This document shows, one piece after another, positions 41,107-49,500 of a stretch of 64,000 bases of DNA (its first letter is position 1; each line of letters opens with the position of its first letter). The notes below the pieces were generated by a model. That model searched no databases, had not been told where the DNA came from, and was given only the letters and a program-made list of their open reading frames with translations. Source of the stretch: Streptomyces pseudovenezuelae (lineage in GTDB: Bacteria; Actinomycetota; Actinomycetes; Streptomycetales; Streptomycetaceae); the NCBI RefSeq assembly GCF_001513955.1, contig NZ_KQ948150.1, positions 186,001 through 250,000 on the forward strand, read 5' to 3'. The translations under genes and the position numbers were made by a program.

Positions 41107-43761
41107 TCAGTCGCGGTCGCTCACCTTGATGGTGTAGATGCCGCGGCCGTGGGTGGCCGCGTACAGGGTGCGTCCGTCGGGGCTCAGCTTCACCTGGAGC
41201 ACGGCGACGGCCGGCAGCGAGCCGACGCGCTGCCAACTCGTACGGCCGGGCGCGCGATAGAGGACGCCGAGGTCGGTGCCGACGACGAGGCCGCCGTCCG
41301 GTGTGACGACCGCGGAGTCAGCCGGCACGTCGGGGAAGTGCTTCGAGATGTCCTTCCAGGTCGTGCCGCCGTCCTTGGACTCGAAGACGTGGCCGACGCC
41401 GGCACCCGGACCCTCGGTCCACTGCCGGGAGAACCCGTTGACCGTGAGGTAGACGTGGTCGGCGTTCTTCGGGTCGATGGCGAAGCCGCTGAGGTAGCGG
41501 TTGGGTACGGTGCCGTCCGCGCCGGTGGCCGGCAGGGTGATGTCGTGCCAGCCGGTGCCGTCGGCGTTCCCGACGGAGATGCCGCGGGCGAAGCCCTGGT
41601 TGTTGCAGGGGCCGCACCAGGCCGCGTAGACCTTGCCGCCCGAGGCGGCGACGGCGGTGGCGGTGTGGCCCTCACCGAGGTCGTACACGCTCTTCCACTC
41701 GGCACCGCTGCGGATGGCGTAGCCGTGGGTCTGCACCCAGATGTGGCGGCCGCCGGCGACCCAGGTCGAGCTGTTCTTCGCGTCGGCCGCGAGCGGGGCG
41801 ATGAAGCGTGCCTCACTGGTGGCGTTGTCGGCCGGGGCGACGTTGTACGACGTGGCCTTGCTCGGGTCGGTGACCCAACTGCCGTCGTTGACGGCGCAGT
41901 TCTGGGTGACCTGAACGGAGAGGTAGACGTACTCCTCCGCGATGTCGCAGCCGTTGGCGGGGTCGGTGAGGGTGTCGCCGCCGTCGCCGCCGAAGTTGGA
42001 GCCCATCACCTTGTCGTTGCCGCGCAGGACCGACTGGCCGTTGTCCTGGAGTCCGCCGGTGACGGAGACGCCGCCGTGGTCCAGGTCCCTGCCGACACCG
42101 ACCGAGTAGTACTGGAGGGTGTCGATGGTGCCGTCGTTGAGCGAGGTCCAGTCGGTGGCGTGCCCGGAGGAGTCCTGGGAGCCGTCGACGGGCCGCTTGT
42201 AGACGCCGCCGTCGTTGCCCGCGTAGACGAAACTCTTGCCGTGGTAGCGGCCGATCGCGACGCCGTGCTGGTCGGAGTGGGTGGTCGGGTTGCAGTCACC
42301 GGTCTGCTTGGCCGGGTCGATGCTCCAGCAGGGGAAACCGAAGTTCCAGTACGGGCCGACGGTCGACCAGCTGGACCCGCCGTTCTTGGTCTCGTAGACC
42401 TCCTCCAGACCCGCGTACACGTGCTCGGGGTCGGCCGGGTCGACGGTGAGGAACTGGTTGTACCAGGCCTGCACGCCGGGCATGTACCCCGGGTCGGTGA
42501 GCGCCGAGCCGGAGGCGGCCAGGCCCTGGTAGTCGGCGATCTTCGTCCAGGGGCCGCCGGGAGAGCCGGACCGGGAGACGTAGATGCCCTCAAGACCGCT
42601 GTCCGGGTTGGTGTTCAGCTGCTCCGGCGACTGGTCGATGGCGTAGTACCGCGAGCCGTCGGCGGAGCGGGCGAAGGTGACGCTGCCGACGTTGTCCGCG
42701 TCGGTCGGCAGGTCACCGAAGCCGCTGGTGATCCTGGTCCAGGTGCCGTTCACCCTGGTGTAGAAGCCGTTGTAGTCGTCACCGCTGCGCCAGCCGACCG
42801 CGAGCACCACCTTGGCGGGGTTCTTCGGGTCGATCGCGATGTCGTTGGTGATGTTCTTGTACGCCGCGTCCGGGTCGTCGGCCTTCGAACCGCCGGGCAG
42901 ATAGTCGGGGTTGGGCGCGTACTCCAGCTTCCAGGCGCCGCCGAGCTTCTTGGCGGAGTGGCTCCACACGCCCTCGCTGGTGGCCGCCCACACCTTGCCG
43001 CCGCCGAAGCGCAGCTCGTGGATGGTCGTGGACTCCAGTTCGTGTCCGCCGACCCGGCTGCGTGTGGAGAACGAGCCGTGATGCGGGTCGGACAGGACGT
43101 AGACGCCGCTGCCGAGGTAGGCGTCCGCGTTGGTGGTCGCCTCACCGGTGCCCAGCCACAGCCGGCCGCCGCCGTCGAGCGTGAGCGCGCCGGTCGACTG
43201 GGAGGGGAGCCGGTCGCTGATGGGCTGCCAGTGGCCGCCGCCGCTGCGGGACCGCCACACCCCGCCGCCCGCGCTGCCCGCGTACACGTACCCGTCGTCA
43301 TCGGCGGCCATCGCGGCCATCCGGCCGGTGACATTGCCCGAGCCACCGCTGGAGTTGGAGTCGATGTCGCGGTAGCGCGGGTCGTCGGAGTCGTACGGCA
43401 GGTCGGTGACATTGCGCCAACTGCCGCCGGTCCTGGGCAGTTTGGTGAGGCTGGTCCATGCGGCCCCGTACGCGCCCGGGGCGACGATGCCGGGCGAGGT
43501 GCGGGCCTCGGCGTACTGGTCCGCACCCTCGGCTATCTCGTCGGCCTCATTGCCGTCGTCGCCGTCGTCCTCCTTCGCCTTGGGGCTCATGGCGCCCACC
43601 GACTGCTGCCGCTCAGCGGCGAGTCGGGCGAGTGCGCGGGCCCCGAAGGGGCTGCTGTCGTGTCGGCCGGGCGCGGCGCTCGCGGGTATCGCGACGAGTC
43701 CGGCGGTTGCGGTGATGGCGCAGGTCGTGAGCCATCGTCTTCTACGAGTTGGTGCTGACAC
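41107..43761 (-). CDS. Large secreted BNR/VPS10-like repeat protein
   Basis: 884 aa. GTG 43761 follows GGGAGGACC. A signal peptide (RRRWLTTCAITATAGLVAIPASA) precedes an acidic linker (KAKEDDGDDGNEADE). Then come many beta-propeller blades with BNR/Asp-box-like elements (YVYAGSAGGGVWRS, KNGGSSWSTV, SKDGGTTWKDIS, GVLYRAPGRTSWQRV), ending TLYAATHGRGIYTIKV. This layout is of sortilin/Vps10- or xyloglucanase-like double propellers. The catalytic acids of GH74 are not identifiable, so I would not call it an enzyme. It is probably extracellular. Confidence 0.82.
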   Translation of the reverse strand: MSAPTRRRRWLTTCAITATAGLVAIPASAAPGRHDSSPFGARALARLAAERQQSVGAMSPKAKEDDGDDGNEADEIAEGADQYAEARTSPGIVAPGAYGAAWTSLTKLPRTGGSWRNVTDLPYDSDDPRYRDIDSNSSGGSGNVTGRMAAMAADDDGYVYAGSAGGGVWRSRSGGGHWQPISDRLPSQSTGALTLDGGGRLWLGTGEATTNADAYLGSGVYVLSDPHHGSFSTRSRVGGHELESTTIHELRFGGGKVWAATSEGVWSHSAKKLGGAWKLEYAPNPDYLPGGSKADDPDAAYKNITNDIAIDPKNPAKVVLAVGWRSGDDYNGFYTRVNGTWTRITSGFGDLPTDADNVGSVTFARSADGSRYYAIDQSPEQLNTNPDSGLEGIYVSRSGSPGGPWTKIADYQGLAASGSALTDPGYMPGVQAWYNQFLTVDPADPEHVYAGLEEVYETKNGGSSWSTVGPYWNFGFPCWSIDPAKQTGDCNPTTHSDQHGVAIGRYHGKSFVYAGNDGGVYKRPVDGSQDSSGHATDWTSLNDGTIDTLQYYSVGVGRDLDHGGVSVTGGLQDNGQSVLRGNDKVMGSNFGGDGGDTLTDPANGCDIAEEYVYLSVQVTQNCAVNDGSWVTDPSKATSYNVAPADNATSEARFIAPLAADAKNSSTWVAGGRHIWVQTHGYAIRSGAEWKSVYDLGEGHTATAVAASGGKVYAAWCGPCNNQGFARGISVGNADGTGWHDITLPATGADGTVPNRYLSGFAIDPKNADHVYLTVNGFSRQWTEGPGAGVGHVFESKDGGTTWKDISKHFPDVPADSAVVTPDGGLVVGTDLGVLYRAPGRTSWQRVGSLPAVAVLQVKLSPDGRTLYAATHGRGIYTIKVSDRD

Positions 43762-43937
43762 CAGGTCCTCCCGAACGGGCGGTGATACAGCCGTCGCTGG
43801 AGACCCGACCACGAGCGGGACGGAGCCTCCGGAGGTTTGGCGAGTCTTTGACCAGAACCTGCCACTTGCACACACGGCTGAGGCGCCGGGGAGTTCCCCC
43901 GTTGCAGCGGGCGGCCATCGTCGCCCGGAACCCTCCC

Positions 43938-44390
43938 TCAGGAACCCGCCAGGAGATCCGTGGTGGTGGCATCCCAGTCGATCCCGGCGAGTTCCCGGCC
44001 GGCGGGCACCAGCTCGTAGGTGTGCTCCAGCCACTCCTCAAGTGGCGGTACGGGCAGCTCGAAGAGAGCCGCCATGTCTCTGGACGCCAGTTGAAGCCAC
44101 GCGGTGCCCCCCTCTTCGGAACGCGCCGGCCACATCTGGACGTCGCCGAGGCCGCCGGCCGAACGGAGCCCCTGCTGCAGGAGATCGCGGCCTATGCGCC
44201 ACAGGACCCGGGGGCCGTCCTTGACGACGAGCTCCAGGGACACGGCCAGGGGAGCCGCCGGGTCGAACCGGAACTCCGCTCTGATCGTCTGCCGGGCGGC
44301 GACGTCCAGCACGCGCTCGATGTCCAGAACCAGCACGGGGCAGGCGTACGAAGCGGGTCGGGACTGTACTCCGGGTTGGTTGCTGCTCAT
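43938..44390 (-). CDS. SsgA-like sporulation/cell division protein (SALP)
   Basis: 150 aa, the typical SALP size. The family core is visible: AEFRFDPAAPLAVSLELVV, WRIGRDLLQQGLRSAGGLGDVQMWP, LASRDMAALFELPVPPLEEWL and YELVPAGRE. SsgA-like proteins steer septum and peptidoglycan events during sporulation and occur only in morphologically complex actinomycetes, which supports a Streptomyces origin. It is not in the dcw cluster and is probably one of the accessory SALPs. Two AAGTCA-type direct repeats lie in its upstream region. Confidence 0.88.
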   Translation of the reverse strand: MSSNQPGVQSRPASYACPVLVLDIERVLDVAARQTIRAEFRFDPAAPLAVSLELVVKDGPRVLWRIGRDLLQQGLRSAGGLGDVQMWPARSEEGGTAWLQLASRDMAALFELPVPPLEEWLEHTYELVPAGRELAGIDWDATTTDLLAGS

Positions 44391-44460
44391 TGCGGATGGA
44401 TCCTTCCCCGTGGCGAAAGCTGGCCTGACCCACCCTGGTCGCTCCGGACGCGTCGTTCAT

Positions 44461-44629
44461 AAGTCACTTGACCGTCCACTTCGACGAGGTGACGGCGCGC
44501 TGCGCTCAACGGACGCCCCGCCACGCGGAGCCGGGTCCGGACGGGGGCGCCTGGAACGGGGCCGCCTCAGCGGGAGTTCCAGGACCCCGAAGGCGGCGCG
44601 GGCCATGAACATTAAGTCATTCGACTGTC
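44461..44629. repeat. Pair of 16-bp direct repeats in the ssg/hydrolase divergent region
   Basis: AAGTCACTTGACCGTC (44461-44476) and AAGTCATTCGACTGTC (44614-44629) match at 13 of 16 positions, 153 bp apart. They lie between the SsgA-like gene (minus) and the alpha/beta hydrolase gene (plus). The rest of this 322-bp gap holds no gene. A shared regulator site is possible. Confidence 0.45.
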
Positions 44630-44712
44630 GCCCCCGACCTGCGCCTGAACGATCCTGAAACCGTCGCCGGCGCGCCGGAGCCGGATGATCGTCATGCTCG
44701 GAGGAGCCCGCT

Positions 44713-45513
44713 GTGAACCACACTCCCGTCGTCTTCATCCACGGCACCTGGCTGCACGCGCTGTCCTGGGAGTCATGGGCGGAGCGCTTCGCCAGCCGGG
44801 GGTTCCTCGCGTTCACGCCCGGCTGGCCGGGGGAGGCGGCCGCCGTCGGGGAGCTGCGCAAGTCGGCCGGGGCCATCGCGGGCATCGGCCTGGACGTGCT
44901 GACGGACCACTACGCCGGGATCGTTCGCTCCTTCGACACCGCTCCGGTGATCATCGGCCACTCGGTCGGCGGGCTCATCGCGCAGCATCTCATCGCCGCC
45001 GACATCGGCCGCGCGGCGGTGGCCATCGCACCGGCCCCCATCAACGACATCACCCTGCCCGATGCCCCGGCCCGGTTGTGGACCCCTGAGCAGAGCGATG
45101 CCGCGGAAGGGTTGGTGTCACTGTCCCCGAAGCAGTTCCGCGAGGTCTTCGCGAACACCGCCACGGAGGAGGACTCCGACCGGCTCTTCGAGCGCTATGT
45201 GGTGCCGGCGCCCAGCCGCCTGCTGGCCGACCTCGGACCCGCGAGCGCGGCACGCAGCGGGCGGGCCGTGGTGGACGTGGGCAATGCCGGCCGCGGCCCC
45301 CTCCTGCTGATCTCCGGCCAGGAGGACCTGATGGTGCCCGACTCCGTCACACGCGCGGCGTACAAGCAGTACGGCGACTCCACGGCCGTCACCGACCTCA
45401 AGCAGTTCGCGGACCGCGCCCACTCCCTGGTCATCGACAGCGGATGGCGCTTCGTCGCCGACTACGTGCTCGGCTGGCTGGACGAGCACGGCCTGCGTCC
45501 CGAGCACGGCTAG
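44713..45513 (+). CDS. Alpha/beta hydrolase
   Basis: 266 aa. The oxyanion segment is FIHGTWLHALSW, the nucleophile serine is in IIGHSVGGLIAQHL (GHSVGG), the acid is probably in LISGQEDLMVP, and the histidine is in ADRAHSLVIDSGW. It has no signal, so it is cytoplasmic. GTG 44713 follows CGGAGGAGCCC. Substrate unknown; esterase, lactonase and perhydrolase relatives share this pattern. It is convergent with the LAL regulator (7-nt gap). Confidence 0.88.
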   Translation: MNHTPVVFIHGTWLHALSWESWAERFASRGFLAFTPGWPGEAAAVGELRKSAGAIAGIGLDVLTDHYAGIVRSFDTAPVIIGHSVGGLIAQHLIAADIGRAAVAIAPAPINDITLPDAPARLWTPEQSDAAEGLVSLSPKQFREVFANTATEEDSDRLFERYVVPAPSRLLADLGPASAARSGRAVVDVGNAGRGPLLLISGQEDLMVPDSVTRAAYKQYGDSTAVTDLKQFADRAHSLVIDSGWRFVADYVLGWLDEHGLRPEHG

Positions 45514-45520
45514 CGCGGGG

Positions 45521-48286
45521 TCACACCTTCTGGTCGCCGGGCATCTTGGCGAGTGCGTCGCGGAGGGCGGCGCGAGAGGTGATGCCGAGTTTCGGGAAGA
45601 CGCGGTAGAGGTGTGAGCTGACGGTGCGGGGGGACAGGTGCATGCGTTCGCCGATCTCCTTGTTGGTGAGGCCGCCTGCGGCGAGGTCGGCGATGCGGCG
45701 TTCCTGCCAGGTGAGGGTGGTGAGATGGGTGGTTGTGGTGCCGGTGGGCAGGCCGGTGGCGCGCAGTTCGGCGCGGGCGCGCTCGGCCCAGGTGGCTGCG
45801 CCCAGGCGTTCGAAGGTCGCCAGGGCCCGGGTGAGGGGCTGGCGTGCCGCTTTGGGGCCGTGGGTGTGTCGTTGGCGGGTGCCGTGGGCGAGGCGGATGC
45901 GGGCGAGTTCGAAGGGGAAGGTGGTGGCGGCGGGGTGGTTCTCGGCGTGCTGGTAGTGGGAGTGGGCGTCGGTGGGGTCAGGGGTGGTGAGGGCGAGGGC
46001 CCCGTGGGTGATGAGGTGGAGGCGAGGGGAGAGCTCGGGTAGGCCGGCGGCGTGGGCGGCCCGGGCGTGCTGGTGCGCTTGTTCGGTGCGGCCGGTGTGG
46101 AGAGCTGCCTCGGTGAGGTCGAGGAGGGTGCGGGGGGCTTGGTGGGCGTAGGGGGTGAAGGTGCCGGGAGGTGTGATGCCGATGGCGTGCAGGTAGGCGG
46201 CTTCGTAGTCGCCTTCGGCGAGAGCGGCGGTGGTACCGATGGTGTCGGTGATCTGGGTGAGGAAGCCGATGCCTCGGGGGCGGGCCCAGGTGTCGACGGT
46301 GGCCTGGAGTTCGCGTGCCTGGTCGACCTGGCCGCGCAGGGCGGCCAGCAACCCCAGATAGGCCTGCGTGTGACGGACGAACAGGGTGTGCCGGTGTGTC
46401 GTCGTCAGGTGCAGGCAGCGCCGGCCGGTGTCTTCGGCATCGTCCCACTCACCCACCGCGATCTGGTCCAGCATGATCAGGTGCAGCATGGTCATGGCAT
46501 CGGCCAGGGCACCCGTCTCCACCTCGCGGTCCACGGTGCGCTGGAGCTGTGGCCGGTACCGGCTGAGGGTGTCCACGTGATACGCGGCCACCGCGAGCCG
46601 GGTCACGTCCCACGGCTCCAGGTCGGCGGGAGTGGCGAAGGCGCGGTCCACCCGCTCCGCCACCCCGGCACCGCGCCGCACCACATCGCCCCACGCGTCC
46701 TGGTAGACGCGCGAGTGTGACGGGACCAGGTCCCCCAGCGAGTCCAGCAGCTCGTGAGACCGTTCCCACGCGTCCTCGTCACCCGCGTACTGGTTGATCG
46801 CCAGCAGCAGGTCGACCAGGCGTGTGAGCACCTCGTCCGACTCCTGCACCCCGCTGTCGCGCATGCTCTCGATCGCCGCGAAGACCTGCCGCTGTGAGGA
46901 GCGCACGTCCCCGTCCTCGAAGAACGCGACATAGCCCGACGCGACGACCGACGAGGGAGAGTCGTCGGTGCCGGACCCGGTGTCCGAGAGGACCAACTGC
47001 CGGGCGTGGTCCAGGCGTCCGGAGTGCCCGGCGACGTATGCCGCGCTGCCCAGTCGCCTGGACCGTTCCTCGCGGGTCTCGCTGAGCTCCGCCGCGCGGG
47101 TCAGCCAGGCGACGGCGGTCACCGCGCCGCCCCGCCGGGTCGCGGAGTCCGCGGCGGCCTCCAGTACAGCCGCCACCTGTTCGTCCGGGTCGACGGTCGA
47201 GGCGGCCAGGTGTGAGGCCCGTCGTTCGATGTCGTCCCGGTGCAGCTGGGCGAGGGCCGCGTGTGCCGCGCGGCGCTCGTTGGGTGTGGCGGTCTGGACG
47301 ACCGTCGAGCGCACCAGGGGGTGCCGGAAGACGAAGTCGCCGCCGAGCGGGTCGATGTCCAGCAGCCCGCAGGCCACGGCCTCGTCGGCGTCGCGCATAC
47401 GGTAGCGGGTGCCCCGGGTGTGATCGGCCGCCGTGCCCGATCCGACCCCGTCCAGGGCACCGCGCAGCAGCTCGGCACGCACCGGCTCACCGAGAGACTC
47501 GATACGCGCGCCGTACACCTGCTGCAGCCGCAGCGGCAGGGGGACGCCGGTGTAGCCGAACAGTTCCTCGGCGTTGCGTCCCGCCCGCCCGGCGCGCGCA
47601 TGGGGCGGCAGTTCGAGCAGGGCCAGCGGGTTGCCCTGCGCCTCGTCCAGCACCAGCCGGCGGATCCGCGGATCGAGCCCGGGGTGACGCAGGTCGAGCA
47701 GCTGCTCGGCGGTCTTCTCCGACAGTGGGGTGACCGGCAGTTCCGGCAGCGCGGCCGTGTCGAAGCCGGAGGGGACACCCGAGCGCAGGCCGACGACGAG
47801 CTTGACCGAACTGCCCGTCAGCCGGCGCCCCACGAAACCGCAGACCTCGATGCTGGCGGCGTCCAGCCACTGGCCGTCGTCGAGCACCAGCAGAAGGGGC
47901 TGCTGAGAGGCCGCGAGGGAGAGCAGGTCGAGGACGGCGATCCCGAGCGTCATGACCGAGGGCGGAGTGTCCGCGGCCCTGCCGAAGACGACGTCGAAGA
48001 CCCCCCGGTGTGCTTCGTCCAGCCGGTCGAGGTGGCTGAGCAGCGGATACAGGAACTGATGCAGCCCGGCGAACGGCAGCTCCGACTCGGCCTCCACACC
48101 GGCCGCCCTGATCACCCGGTGGCTTTCGGCCGCCGCGCGAGCGACGACGTGGTCCAGCAGAGCGCTCTTGCCCACCCCCGCGTCACCGCGCAGCACGAGC
48201 GCGCGCCCCCCGGCGGCTGCCACGAACGCCGACAGCGCCTCCCGTTCGCGTTCACGACCGACCATGGTTGTGACGATCGACTCCAC
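45521..48286 (-). CDS. LuxR-family ATPase regulator (LAL), copy 1
   Basis: About 921 aa. An N-terminal AAA/STAND ATPase has Walker A GDAGVGKSALL and Walker B PLLLVLDDGQWLD. A long helical TPR-like middle follows. The C-terminal LuxR HTH is LTWQERRIADLAAGGLTNKEIGERMHLS, then RTVSSHLYRVFPKLGI. GTG 48286 is chosen because GGAG precedes it at good spacing; two further GTGs lie upstream. LALs bind maltooligosaccharides or other inducers and often activate secondary-metabolite or sugar genes. It is paralogous to the LAL at 51767, and the two flank a TetR-MFS-SRPBCC group. Confidence 0.92.
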   Translation of the reverse strand: MESIVTTMVGREREREALSAFVAAAGGRALVLRGDAGVGKSALLDHVVARAAAESHRVIRAAGVEAESELPFAGLHQFLYPLLSHLDRLDEAHRGVFDVVFGRAADTPPSVMTLGIAVLDLLSLAASQQPLLLVLDDGQWLDAASIEVCGFVGRRLTGSSVKLVVGLRSGVPSGFDTAALPELPVTPLSEKTAEQLLDLRHPGLDPRIRRLVLDEAQGNPLALLELPPHARAGRAGRNAEELFGYTGVPLPLRLQQVYGARIESLGEPVRAELLRGALDGVGSGTAADHTRGTRYRMRDADEAVACGLLDIDPLGGDFVFRHPLVRSTVVQTATPNERRAAHAALAQLHRDDIERRASHLAASTVDPDEQVAAVLEAAADSATRRGGAVTAVAWLTRAAELSETREERSRRLGSAAYVAGHSGRLDHARQLVLSDTGSGTDDSPSSVVASGYVAFFEDGDVRSSQRQVFAAIESMRDSGVQESDEVLTRLVDLLLAINQYAGDEDAWERSHELLDSLGDLVPSHSRVYQDAWGDVVRRGAGVAERVDRAFATPADLEPWDVTRLAVAAYHVDTLSRYRPQLQRTVDREVETGALADAMTMLHLIMLDQIAVGEWDDAEDTGRRCLHLTTTHRHTLFVRHTQAYLGLLAALRGQVDQARELQATVDTWARPRGIGFLTQITDTIGTTAALAEGDYEAAYLHAIGITPPGTFTPYAHQAPRTLLDLTEAALHTGRTEQAHQHARAAHAAGLPELSPRLHLITHGALALTTPDPTDAHSHYQHAENHPAATTFPFELARIRLAHGTRQRHTHGPKAARQPLTRALATFERLGAATWAERARAELRATGLPTGTTTTHLTTLTWQERRIADLAAGGLTNKEIGERMHLSPRTVSSHLYRVFPKLGITSRAALRDALAKMPGDQKV

Positions 48287-48565
48287 GCCCCCCACTCCCT
48301 TCACCACCGCTGAACCGGTCCGGCCCGACGGTCTCGCGTCCGTGCGCGTGGATCACGCCAGGCGCACGGGCGAGGGTACGTCGTCGTCCCGGGCAGCCAC
48401 ATGCCGAGCGGCTGCCTGCACACAGCAGGTCCAGTCGCCGGCCGGTCACTCACACCTGTCGCAGAAGACTAGATGCCTCGATGGGTTCACGTCACCCGGT
48501 ATGGCTGAAAGAAGCTCTTGTGTGCCCGTCTCACACGTATCTACTGACGTTCCGCAGATCGAGGG

Positions 48566-48697
48566 GCCCGTCGCCACCGGGCCCTCCTTGGCCGGGTGGC
48601 CGCCGTACGCCGTGGCCTTGCCCACCTCCGCGCGCTCGGCGACCTCGCGGACCATGCCGCGGATCCCGAACTCCTCCAACACTCTCGGCGCCGCCGA
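48566..48697 (-). pseudogene. Degraded TetR DNA-binding domain
   Basis: The minus strand reads SAAPRVLEEFGIRGMVREVA, then ERAEVGKATAYGGHPAKEGPVATG. This is a TetR HTH (consensus GxxxTTMREVAERAEVGKATVYRRWPSKEALVA) with substitutions at the recognition helix and conserved Tyr/Trp, and without a ligand domain. Flanking frames are noise. The rest of the gap 48287-48813 shows nothing recognisable. Confidence 0.6.
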
Positions 48698-48813
48698 CAC
48701 ATGTGATCGCCATAAGAGAAACATGTCCAGGGTGCGGGTGGCCGGCCGCTTCGTCGAGGGCTGCCCGCCCGGGTACTGCCCTCCCATGCGGCTCCCCGGC
48801 GTCCGTCGGTGTG

Positions 48814-49395
48814 TCAGGTCGTTCCGAGGCCGTTGAGGAGGGTGTTGACGACGACGTCCGCCGCCTGCCCCGCGCTCAGTTCCGGCAACTGCCGCGAGAC
48901 CAAGTGCATGAGCTGGGGCAGCAGCGCGCCGGCCCAGCCGTGCGGAAGGTCCGGCCGCAGCAGGCCTTCGTCGGTGGCACGCCGGAGGAAGGCGTCGACC
49001 TCCTCGATGGCCGCGTCGCGCCGGGCGTGGACGCTGTCCTCGGTGAGCATGCGGGTGAGGTCGACGGGCCAGGTGCGGTTGACGTTGATGATGTTCTCGA
49101 CGTAGCGGTGCAGGGCGACGGTGACGGGTGCTTCACGCAGGCGGGCGTCCTGGATGGCGTGTTCGATGGCGGTGAGGCGGGCTTCGTAGATGGCCGCGAG
49201 GAGGTCTTCGCGGGAGGCGAAGCGGCGGTAGACCGTGCGGCGGTCCACTCCTGCCTGGGCGGCGATGCTGGCGATGCTCGTGCCGGGGTCGGCGGCGAGC
49301 ATGCGTGCGCCGGTGGTCAGGACGGCTTCGAGATTGCGCGCTGCGTCAGCTCTCACCGCACTGATTCTAGTGGCGGAATGTGATGCCTGAGACAT
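48814..49395 (-). CDS. TetR-family repressor of the adjacent exporter
   Basis: 193 aa. HTH: SIASIAAQAGVDRRTVYRRFASREDLLAAIYEARL (about 40-74). The C-terminal ligand domain is typical (ELSAGQAADVVVNTLLNGLG). ATG 49395 has GAGAGG six bases upstream. An alternative GTG at 49356 would put the first operator-like site entirely upstream of the gene. The divergent MFS gene and repeated AGTGGC sites predict repression of itself and the exporter. A matching site also precedes the aldehyde dehydrogenase at 58653. Confidence 0.92.
   Translation of the reverse strand: MSQASHSATRISAVRADAARNLEAVLTTGARMLAADPGTSIASIAAQAGVDRRTVYRRFASREDLLAAIYEARLTAIEHAIQDARLREAPVTVALHRYVENIINVNRTWPVDLTRMLTEDSVHARRDAAIEEVDAFLRRATDEGLLRPDLPHGWAGALLPQLMHLVSRQLPELSAGQAADVVVNTLLNGLGTT
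49359..49372. promoter_or_regulatory. Operator-like CACT-N6-AGTG site at the tetR 5' end
   Basis: CACTGATTCTAGTG, continuing into GGCGG, shares the 11-mer ATTCTAGTGGC with the site at 49430-49449. If tetR starts at 49395 this site is inside its first codons, allowing a roadblock type of autoregulation. Confidence 0.55.
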
Positions 49396-49429
49396 CTAGC
49401 GCCTCTCGGGAGTAGAAGCCTAAGCAGTA

Positions 49430-49468
49430 AGTGCTACATTCTAGTGGCAGATAGATCTGGTAGTGCCA
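49430..49468. promoter_or_regulatory. TetR operator in the tetR/MFS promoter
   Basis: AGTGCTACATTCTAGTGGCA (49430-49449) is 17/20 identical to a site before the aldehyde dehydrogenase gene. Its TGGCA end forms an inverted pair with TGCCA at 49464-49468. It lies 52-71 nt before the MFS start. Confidence 0.7.
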
Positions 49469-49500
49469 TATTGTTGAGTCCTCTAGAAAGGCGCCTTCTG

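Noticed and set aside
41083..43758. An 891-aa plus-strand open frame
   Set aside because: It is an exact antisense shadow of the secreted BNR protein and Val/Gly/Asp-rich.
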